Program-made: the position numbers and the translations under genes | NCBI GenBank assembly: GCA_035632095.1 | Contig: DASQHM010000056.1 | Location: 1 to 13,525, forward strand | DNA length: 13,525 nt | Direction of reading: 5' to 3' | Source of the DNA: DASQHM01 sp035632095 | GTDB lineage: Bacteria; Pseudomonadota; Alphaproteobacteria; Ferrovibrionales; Ferrovibrionaceae | In this document: positions 5,877-12,019 of the stretch, in pieces | Layout: each line of letters starts with the position of its first letter | How positions within the stretch are numbered: the first letter of the stretch is position 1 | The notes under the pieces: generated by a model | Database searches by the model: none | Told to the model about the DNA's origin: nothing | Seen by the model: only the letters and a program-made list of their open reading frames with translations

Positions 5877-7401
5877 CGCTCCAAACCCCGTCGTTGAAAC
5901 TAGGGACGGGCCGGGTCCCCGTCAATTGTGGGGCGTCCTGGTTACCGTAGCGTTGAGTTTATCACTTCTCGCAGGTTGCGGCGGTTCCGGGATTCAGTTC
6001 AACGAAGTCGGCGATTTGAAGGGCTTTGCCGGCGGCGTGACCTCGGACGAGCCGCAGGCGACCCTGATCGGGCGCGGCATCCTCTCCAAGGGCGGCACCG
6101 CGGCCGACGCCGCGGCCGCCACGTATATGGCGTTGGCGGTGACATATCCGGGTGCCGCTTCGCTCGGCGGCGGCGGCGCTTGCGTGGTTTACGACCGCGT
6201 AACCAACAAAGGATATGCGCTGGAGTTTCTGCCGAAGAGCGCCGGCCGTCCGGGCGCCGTTGCCGTTCCGGGCAACGTTCGCGGCATGGCGGCGTTGCAG
6301 GCGCGCTTCGGAAAGTTGCGATGGACGCAAATCGTGTCGCCGGCGGAAAGCCTGGCGGCAATCGGCCATTCCATGTCGCGGGCGACGGCGCGCGAATTGG
6401 CGGCCGCCGGGCCGGAGCTGCTGGGCGATGCAGGGCTCGCGACCGTGTTCCGCTCGGGCGCGGGCGAGCCGCTTCGCGAAGGCGAGCGCATCCGGCAGCC
6501 GATGCTCGGCGACGTCATGTCGCGCCTTCGCGTTTCGGATGGCACGGATCTCTATACCGGGTCGTTCGCCGAGCGTTTCGTGCGGGATGCGGCGGCGGCC
6601 GGTGGAACCATCACGGTCGAAGACATGCGCGCCTATGCCGCGGTCTGGTCCGATCCGCAGAGCTTCGAGTACGACAACATCAAGATGCTCATGCCGCCAA
6701 GTGTCGGGGCGGCGGCAATCTTGCGCCGTTTGTGGGAGACCGGCGTGCGCGGGCCGGGCATTCTCGACACGCGCGGCACCTACGACCGCGCGCGTCTGGC
6801 CGCGGCCTTGGACAAAGCCTATGCCGGCGCCAACACGGGCGCGCCGGCGGGCAGCACCGCCGCCACCGGATTTGCCGCCATCGACCAGTATGGCAATGGC
6901 GTGGCCTGCGCCGTCAGCATGCTGCGGCCGTTCGGCCTCCGGAAGCTCGGCCAGCAGTCCGGCATCCTCATGGCCCCCGATCCGAGCTCGGCGCCGGATG
7001 AAATGGCGGCGTTTACGCCCATCGTCGGCGCAAACACCAACGTGAAGCAGGTCTTCGTCGCCGCAGCGGGAACCGGCGGCGCACCGGCCGCCGCCGCGTT
7101 GGCTCAGGTTCTGGCGGGCGGTCTGGTCGAACGGCATCAGATAGGCACCGTCGAGGCGGCCGGCCGATACTTTCGGACCAAGACCGCCGACCCGATGCTG
7201 ATCGAGAATGCGCTCGATCCGAAGGCCTCTGATGCGCTTGCGAAGCTCGGAATCGCGACGCGCGCTAGCGGCCCGTTTCTTGGTCGCGTCAACGCCATCG
7301 TCTGTACCGAAGGATTGCCGCGTTCGCCCGACACCTGCGGTTTCGCCTCCGATCCGCGCGGCTTTGGCCTGGCCGAAGGCGGGCGGACCGTATTGCCGTG
7401 A
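5857..7401 (+). CDS. Gamma-glutamyltransferase-like lipoprotein with divergent active site
   Basis: A 514-residue protein from the ATG at 5857; an alternative TTG at 5926 gives 491 residues. Both keep a lipoprotein signal ending LLAGC, with the lipidated cysteine at residue 41. The N-terminal part matches the GGT superfamily: GILSKGGTAADAAAA (74-88) aligns with the GGNAVDAA motif, SLGGGGACVVYD (102-113) with the GIGGGGF motif, and VAVPGNVRGM (135-144) with the AVPGT region. True GGTs have an autocatalytic Thr in a THxSVVD context; here the equivalent appears to be T337-GFAAID, so Thr is kept but the following His and Ser are Gly and Ala. The D-x-R-E-x-AP motif carrying the glutamate-binding Arg is replaced by EFLPKSA. 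It is also short for a GGT (about 580). It may act on another substrate or be inactive. It overlaps the aminotransferase start (GTGA). Confidence 0.78.
   Translation: MRINRCTAPNPVVETRDGPGPRQLWGVLVTVALSLSLLAGCGGSGIQFNEVGDLKGFAGGVTSDEPQATLIGRGILSKGGTAADAAAATYMALAVTYPGAASLGGGGACVVYDRVTNKGYALEFLPKSAGRPGAVAVPGNVRGMAALQARFGKLRWTQIVSPAESLAAIGHSMSRATARELAAAGPELLGDAGLATVFRSGAGEPLREGERIRQPMLGDVMSRLRVSDGTDLYTGSFAERFVRDAAAAGGTITVEDMRAYAAVWSDPQSFEYDNIKMLMPPSVGAAAILRRLWETGVRGPGILDTRGTYDRARLAAALDKAYAGANTGAPAGSTAATGFAAIDQYGNGVACAVSMLRPFGLRKLGQQSGILMAPDPSSAPDEMAAFTPIVGANTNVKQVFVAAAGTGGAPAAAALAQVLAGGLVERHQIGTVEAAGRYFRTKTADPMLIENALDPKASDALAKLGIATRASGPFLGRVNAIVCTEGLPRSPDTCGFASDPRGFGLAEGGRTVLP
5897..5925 (-). promoter_or_regulatory. 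Promoter of the M48 protease-glpK unit
   Basis: On the minus strand TTGACG (plus 5920-5925) is followed by 17 bases and TAGTTT (5897-5902). Transcription would begin near 5890, 14 to 26 bases before the two candidate protease start codons. The spacer holds a GC-rich inverted repeat, GGGAC (5903-5907) and GTCCC (5915-5919) around 7 bases, that could be a regulator site or chance. The -35 is strong and the -10 only moderate. Confidence 0.5.
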
Positions 7402-8537
7402 AATCGTCGCGCCGCAGCGCCATCGCGCCGTTCTTCGTCATGGAGGTGATGAAGGCCGCCGCGGCGCGCGAAGCGGCGGGCGGCGAAGTTCTGCATATGG
7501 AAGTCGGACAGCCGAGCACGCCGGCGCCGCGCAAGGTGATCGAGGCCGCGCGCAAGGCCGTAGCGAGCGAGCGCCTGGGCTATACCGACGCGCTCGGCAT
7601 TCCGCCGTTGCGCGAAGCCATCAGCGGACACTATCGCGGCTACTACGGCATCAATGTGCCGCCGGAGCGGATCGTGGTCACCACGGGATCCTCGACGGCT
7701 TTCCAGCTGGCTTTTCTTGCCGCGTTCGACGTCGGCAATCGCGTCGCGGTGGCTGAGCCGGGCTATCCGGCCTATCGCAACATCATGCGGGCGCTCGGGA
7801 TCGAGCCGGTGTCGTTGCCGGCGCGGGCCGAACGCAATTTTCGCCTCGATGCGGCGCTGCTCGACTCGGCGGGCAGGCTCGACGGCGTGCTTGTGGCAAG
7901 TCCGGCCAATCCGACGGGGACCATGCTCGATCACGGCGAAATGCGGGCGCTGATCGATGCCTGCCGGCGGCGCGATCTGCGCCTGATCGTCGACGAGATC
8001 TATCACGGCATCACCTATCACGGGCGCGCCGAGACGGCCCTCGCCTTGAGCCGCGACTGTGTTGTGATCAATAGCTTCTCGAAATACTTTTCGATGACGG
8101 GATGGCGGCTCGGCTGGATGGTCGTTCCCGACGACTTGCTGCGGCCGATCGAATGCCTTGCGCAGAATTTCTACATTTCACCGCCAAGCGTCTCGCAGGC
8201 GGCGGCGTTGGCCGCGTTCGAGGCCTACGACGAACTGGACGCCAACGTCGCGCGCTATGCGCGCAATCGCGAGATTCTGCTGAACGACTTGCCGGCGGCG
8301 GGGTTCGATCGCCTCGCGCCTGCAGATGGCGCCTTCTACATCTATGCCGATATCTCGCATATGACCAACGACGCGCAGGCGTTTTGCAGGCGCATGTTGG
8401 CGGAGACCGGTGTCGCTGCGACGCCCGGCATCGATTTCGATCCGCCGGAAGGCCATCACTTCATGCGCTTCTCGTTCGCGGGCGCGACCGAGGAGATGTC
8501 GGAAGCGGCCAAGCGCCTCAAGCTCTGGCGCAAATAG
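7398..8537 (+). CDS. Class I/II PLP-dependent aminotransferase
   Basis: A 379-residue fold-type I aminotransferase of cytoplasmic type, full length. The PLP-binding set is visible: GSS at 98-100 for the phosphate, NPTG with Asn171, VDEIYHG with Asp199 and Tyr202, SFSKYFSMTGWRLGW with Schiff-base Lys229 and phosphate-contacting Arg237, and FMRFSF with Arg357 for the substrate carboxylate. Together these match the aspartate/aromatic aminotransferase (class I) group. The amino donor cannot be told from sequence. The GTG start at 7398 overlaps the TGA of the GGT-like lipoprotein gene, so translation is probably coupled. No clear Shine-Dalgarno sequence is needed or seen. Its end is only 9 bases from the convergent rne stop. 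Annotation tools might call this an aspartate or alanine aminotransferase; I would leave it generic. Confidence 0.95.
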   Translation: MKSSRRSAIAPFFVMEVMKAAAAREAAGGEVLHMEVGQPSTPAPRKVIEAARKAVASERLGYTDALGIPPLREAISGHYRGYYGINVPPERIVVTTGSSTAFQLAFLAAFDVGNRVAVAEPGYPAYRNIMRALGIEPVSLPARAERNFRLDAALLDSAGRLDGVLVASPANPTGTMLDHGEMRALIDACRRRDLRLIVDEIYHGITYHGRAETALALSRDCVVINSFSKYFSMTGWRLGWMVVPDDLLRPIECLAQNFYISPPSVSQAAALAAFEAYDELDANVARYARNREILLNDLPAAGFDRLAPADGAFYIYADISHMTNDAQAFCRRMLAETGVAATPGIDFDPPEGHHFMRFSFAGATEEMSEAAKRLKLWRK

Positions 8538-8541
8538 CGCC
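8527..8541. other. Small hairpin across the aminotransferase stop codon
   Basis: GGCGC (8527-8531) and GCGCC (8537-8541) flank AAATA, forming a 5-bp stem around the TAG stop. There is no T-run after it on either strand, so it is not a normal intrinsic terminator. It is the only symmetric element at the 9-base junction between the convergent genes. Confidence 0.3.
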
Positions 8542-8546
8542 GGCCG

Positions 8547-11492
8547 TCAGCCGCCCCGCCGCCACCAGCCGCGACGCGGCGGGCCGCTCGGTTTTTCCGG
8601 CTCTGGCTCCTGCTTGACCGCCGCCACCGGGGCTTCGACTGTCGCCGGTTCGGGGGATGCCGAATGTTGGTGTTCCGCCACGTCCGGCGGCGGCAACGCT
8701 ATTGCCGCAGGCTCGGGTGGCGGGGGCGCTGGCTGCCAGGCGGGCGCGGTCTCATGTGACCTGGGCTCCGGCTCTTCGATCAGGTCGGCCGTCGTGAGCG
8801 GGACGGCGTCCAGGGGGCGCACTTCGCCCATCGGACCGCCATCCTCCCGCCGCCGCCGCCGCCCGCCGCGCCTTCCACGCCGCCGCCGCCGCCGTTCTTC
8901 GCCATCGCCGCTTCGCTCGCCAACCCGTTCGGCGCCTAGTCCATCGTGAGACGGCCTCGGATGCTCGGGCATGCGATTGCCGTCGCGATCCGGCAGCGCA
9001 GCTATGGGGCGGCCGTGCAAATGCCGCTCGCCGGGATGCACGAAATCGTCGACGAAATCCTCGTCTTCCTCGCCGGCTTCGCCGCCGGTCGCGCCCTTGA
9101 ACTCCGTCGCTTCGCCGGGTTCCGCCGTGTCGCCGGCCGGGGCTTCGGGAGCCGCGAATACCTGATGCTCGGCTCCCCGGTCGGGTGAACGATATTGTTC
9201 GCCTGCCTCTTCCTCGCCGCCGCGCCGCCGCCGTCTCCGCCGCCGCCGGCGGCGTCGGCCGCCCGCCTCGTCGCCCGAGGCCTCCGCGCGTTCGTGCTCG
9301 TGCTGCCGCGGCTCCGCCGCACCGGTTTCCGGTTCGGCCTCCGCCGCGTCCTCGATTTCCGTCTCGACGATCTCCGGTTCGGCCTCGATCACGTCGATCG
9401 GCGTCACACTTTCGGTGTTGATGGGGCGAGCCGGCAAGCTGCCCGGCTGGCGCGTCTTGCGCCGTTCGATGCGATGCGCGGGCGGCACAAGTAGATTGTC
9501 GCCCTCGATCTCGACCTTCATCTGATAGCGCTCTTCGATCTCGCGAATCGCATCGCGCTTGTGATTGAGCAGGTAGATCGCCACCGACGCCGCGACGAAG
9601 AGCGTGATCTCGTTCGAGCGGTCGCGCATGCCTTCGTCCTCGATGGCGCGCAGCACGTGCAGCGCCGTCGATTCCGTGGATCGGACGTAACCTTTGCCCT
9701 GGCAATGCTCGCAAATCTCGGTCGAGGCTTCGAGCAGGCTCGGGCGAAGCCGCTGCCGCGACATCTCGAGCAGCCCGAAGGCGCTGATGCGGCCCACCTG
9801 AATGCGCGCGCGGTCGGCCTTCAAGCATTCCTTCAGCCGGCGCTCGACATTGCGGTTGTTGCGATTGTCCTCCATGTCGATGAAGTCGATCACGATCAGT
9901 CCGGCCAGATCGCGCAACCGCAGTTGCCGCGCGATCTCCTCGGCGGCTTCGAGATTGGTCTTGTACGCCGTCTCCTCGATGTTGTGCTCGCGGGTGGATT
10001 TGCCGGAATTCACGTCGATGGCGACCAGCGCCTCGGTCGGATTGATGACGACATATCCGCCCGATTTGAGCTGCACCGTGGGGCTGTACATGGAATCGAA
10101 CTGCTGTTCGACCTGGAAGCGGTGCAACAGATGGATACGATCGCGATAAGGCTGCACGCGCTTGGCGTGGCTCGGCATCAGCATCCGCATGAAATCCTTC
10201 GCGATGCGATAGCCTTCGTCGCCCTCGACCAGGATTTCGTCGATTTCATTGGAGTAGTAGTCGCGGATCGCGCGCTTGATCAGGCTGCCCTCTTCGTAGA
10301 CGAGGCACGGCGCGCTGGACTTCAACGTCAACTCGCGCACGCTGTCCCACAGCCTGAGCAGATATTCGAAGTCGCGCTTGATCTCGGCCTTGGAGCGATC
10401 CATGCCCGCGGTGCGCAGGATCACGCCCATGCCTTCGGGAACGTCGAGCTCTTCGACGATGCTCTTGAGCCGCTTGCGGTCGGTCGCCGAGACGATCTTC
10501 CGGCTGATGCCGCCGCCGCGCGCCGTGTTGGGCATCAGGACGCAATACCGGCCGGCGAGGGAGAGGTAGCTGGTGAGCGCCGCGCCCTTGTTGCCGCGCT
10601 CTTCCTTGACCACCTGCACCAGCATGATTTGGCGGCGCTTGATGACCTCTTGAATCTTGTACGAACGGATGGGCCGCGCGCGGCGCGGCGCCGCCACTTC
10701 GTCGAGATCGTCACCGCCGACGGATGTGACATCGCCGCCGCTCGTCTGCACGACCGGCGGCGGTTCGCCGGCCGCCTCGTCCGGCGCAAGGACGGCGTCG
10801 CCTTCGACATCGCCGGCAGCCGGCAATTCCGGGCCTTCGCCGATCTCTCCTTCGCCGTTCTCTCCGGTGTCGGCGTGCGGCTCCGCCGCGACCGGCGCTT
10901 CCGGTTCGTGCGTTTCGGGCGCATCGGCGGGCTCGCTTTTCACGTCATATCTGACGGAAAGCGGCATGCCGGTATTTTGATATTCGCTCGCGCCGGCTTC
11001 GTGTTCCGTGGCATCGGCGCCGGTTTCGACGGCGCGATCCTCGTAATCCGGAACGTCGATTGGCTGCTCGGCAGCGGGCCGATCCTCGCCGCCCGAGGCA
11101 TCGCCCGGCAACTCGACCGGCGCTTCCCCCGAACGGATCGCCGCCGCTTCCGCGGCAGCTTCCGCCTCGTCCGCCGCCGCCTCGGCCGCCGCCGCCTCGG
11201 CATCCTCGGCCTTCTGGCGCTCGATCAGCGCCTGCCGGTCGGCGATGGGAATTTGGTAGTAGTCGGGGTGGATTTCGCTGAACGCCAGGAAGCCGTGGCG
11301 GTTGCCGCCGTATTCGACGAACGCCGCCTGCAGGGACGGCTCAACACGGGTGACTTTGGCGAGGTAGATATTGCCCTTGAGCGGGCGCTTGGTGGACGTT
11401 TCGAAATCGAATTCTTCGAGACGGGTTCCTTTGACCACCACCACCCGGGTTTCTTCCGGATGGGTGGCGTCGATCAACATGCGGGTTGCCAT
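8547..11492 (-). CDS. rne: Ribonuclease E
   Basis: A 981-residue RNase E, the endonuclease core of the RNA degradosome. The start is the ATG at 11492, because MATRMLIDATHPEETRVVVV is the conserved N-terminus of alphaproteobacterial RNase E; the open frame upstream to 11597 is not used. The S1 domain is split: the first half ends about residue 85, then about 180 Ala/Glu/Asp-rich residues (88-270), then SYKIQEVIKRRQIMLVQVVK resumes it. The DNase I-like domain has AIDVNS with Asp493 and VIDFIDM with Asp536, equivalent to E. coli D303 and D346. The zinc-link is C594-E-H-C597. The C-terminal half is low-complexity: a 12-Arg run at 746-757, an Arg/Gly tract at 867-882, acidic stretches, and a tail RRGWWRRGG in which GWW matches the PNPase-binding motif known in Caulobacter. 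It is transcribed from a long leader. Confidence 0.97.
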   Translation of the reverse strand: MATRMLIDATHPEETRVVVVKGTRLEEFDFETSTKRPLKGNIYLAKVTRVEPSLQAAFVEYGGNRHGFLAFSEIHPDYYQIPIADRQALIERQKAEDAEAAAAEAAADEAEAAAEAAAIRSGEAPVELPGDASGGEDRPAAEQPIDVPDYEDRAVETGADATEHEAGASEYQNTGMPLSVRYDVKSEPADAPETHEPEAPVAAEPHADTGENGEGEIGEGPELPAAGDVEGDAVLAPDEAAGEPPPVVQTSGGDVTSVGGDDLDEVAAPRRARPIRSYKIQEVIKRRQIMLVQVVKEERGNKGAALTSYLSLAGRYCVLMPNTARGGGISRKIVSATDRKRLKSIVEELDVPEGMGVILRTAGMDRSKAEIKRDFEYLLRLWDSVRELTLKSSAPCLVYEEGSLIKRAIRDYYSNEIDEILVEGDEGYRIAKDFMRMLMPSHAKRVQPYRDRIHLLHRFQVEQQFDSMYSPTVQLKSGGYVVINPTEALVAIDVNSGKSTREHNIEETAYKTNLEAAEEIARQLRLRDLAGLIVIDFIDMEDNRNNRNVERRLKECLKADRARIQVGRISAFGLLEMSRQRLRPSLLEASTEICEHCQGKGYVRSTESTALHVLRAIEDEGMRDRSNEITLFVAASVAIYLLNHKRDAIREIEERYQMKVEIEGDNLLVPPAHRIERRKTRQPGSLPARPINTESVTPIDVIEAEPEIVETEIEDAAEAEPETGAAEPRQHEHERAEASGDEAGGRRRRRRRRRRRRGGEEEAGEQYRSPDRGAEHQVFAAPEAPAGDTAEPGEATEFKGATGGEAGEEDEDFVDDFVHPGERHLHGRPIAALPDRDGNRMPEHPRPSHDGLGAERVGERSGDGEERRRRRRGRRGGRRRRREDGGPMGEVRPLDAVPLTTADLIEEPEPRSHETAPAWQPAPPPPEPAAIALPPPDVAEHQHSASPEPATVEAPVAAVKQEPEPEKPSGPPRRGWWRRGG
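8847..8894 (-). repeat. Arg/Gly codon-repeat tract in rne
   Basis: A near-perfect GCC/CGC trinucleotide tract encodes R-rich residues 867-882 of RNase E. It is a low-complexity coding repeat that probably forms an RNA-binding patch, and it could vary in length between strains by slippage. Confidence 0.7.
9222..9257 (-). repeat. Twelve-arginine codon tract in rne
   Basis: Twelve consecutive arginine codons (residues 746-757 of RNase E), mostly CGG and CGC read on the minus strand, flanked by Gly-Gly on both sides. Arg-rich regions in the C-terminal half of RNase E bind RNA and partner proteins. The DNA is a GC-only triplet repeat. Confidence 0.75.
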
Positions 11493-11860
11493 TAGGCTCT
11501 TATTCCGCGGCAACCGCGCCACCTGCGCGAACAACAGGCGGCGGGCCGCCTCTTCTGAGCGAAACCGGCGGCGCTGCCGTCTACTCGTCCCGGACAAGAC
11601 CGGCGTCAGACCGCGATTAGCGTGCTGTCGCCTTGGCCGGGAGGAGGACCAGACCTGCGCCGCCCCCGCGTCGAGCCCATGCTTTGATGTTGGGGCTCAT
11701 CACGAGTGGCTTCGGGGTTCCAATAACTCCGCGCTGTCCGTAGCGCGACGAGGTGCGGCACACGTGCAGCAATCCTTTGTTGCCGCCGGGCTCGCATCCG
11801 CCGCGCCGCCCATCGAACCGGCAAGCGGCCGTGTGCGGACTGCGGAGATTCGCGGGCGGG
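11493..11860 (-). promoter_or_regulatory. Long structured 5' leader of rne
   Basis: About 360 bases lie between the proposed rne promoter and the ATG, with no supported protein gene on either strand. On the minus strand a large imperfect hairpin spans 11664-11717. From the outside in it pairs CCCCG with CGGGG, CGT with ACG, and GAGCCC with GGGCTC around a loop near AACATCAAAGC. Downstream is a hairpin with an anti-Shine-Dalgarno-like loop (11634-11651). In E. coli, RNase E controls its own mRNA through a leader of about 361 nucleotides. A similar feedback leader here is inferred from length and structure, not from sequence identity. The Shine-Dalgarno before the ATG is weak (AAGAG). Confidence 0.5.
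11634..11651 (-). promoter_or_regulatory. Hairpin displaying a CCUCCUCCC loop in the rne leader
   Basis: Read on the minus strand, UGGU and GCCA close a loop CCUCCUCCCG (plus positions 11638-11647). The loop is complementary to strong Shine-Dalgarno sequences. CCUCCUCCC loops are the hallmark of the 'cuckoo' small RNAs of alphaproteobacteria. The stem is only 4 bp including one G-U pair, so this needs comparative support. Confidence 0.35.
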
Positions 11861-11889
11861 AGTGTAGTCGCGGCGAGCAGTCGCCACAA
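11861..11889 (-). promoter_or_regulatory. Candidate rne promoter
   Basis: On the minus strand TTGTGG (plus 11884-11889) is followed by 17 bases and TACACT (11861-11866). The predicted start near 11854 gives a leader of about 360 bases before the rne ATG. Each hexamer is a partial match; the spacing and position are the main support. Confidence 0.4.
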
Positions 11890-11954
11890 TCGAATTCTGG
11901 CTGCAACGCAAGAACCCTGCAGGCGGCTCAGTGACCTAGCGCCGCATCCGGCCC

Positions 11955-11983
11955 TTGCCCGAGTCGCGACGACTATGTATATC
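11955..11983 (+). promoter_or_regulatory. Candidate promoter of the amidase gene
   Basis: TTGCCC (11955-11960), a 17-base spacer and TATATC (11978-11983) form a good sigma70-like promoter. Transcription would start near 11990, about 30 bases before the ATG at 12020. It lies divergent to, and about 70 bases upstream of, the candidate rne promoter. Confidence 0.6.
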
Positions 11984-12019
11984 TAGTGCGAGTTGGCCAT
12001 TTTGCCACAATATATCGGT

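Noticed and set aside
9561..11495. 644-codon open frame on the plus strand, antisense to rne
   Set aside because: It mirrors the codon structure of a confidently identified RNase E in GC-rich DNA. Its translation has no recognisable domain and no ribosome-binding site was seen.
11493..11597. N-terminal extension of RNase E by 35 residues
   Set aside because: The conserved family N-terminus begins at the ATG at 11492, and the extension is Arg-rich leader sequence unlike RNase E.
11371..11934. 187-codon plus-strand frame in the rne leader region
   Set aside because: It begins inside rne coding sequence antisense, has biased shadow-like composition and no motif. The region is better explained as leader.
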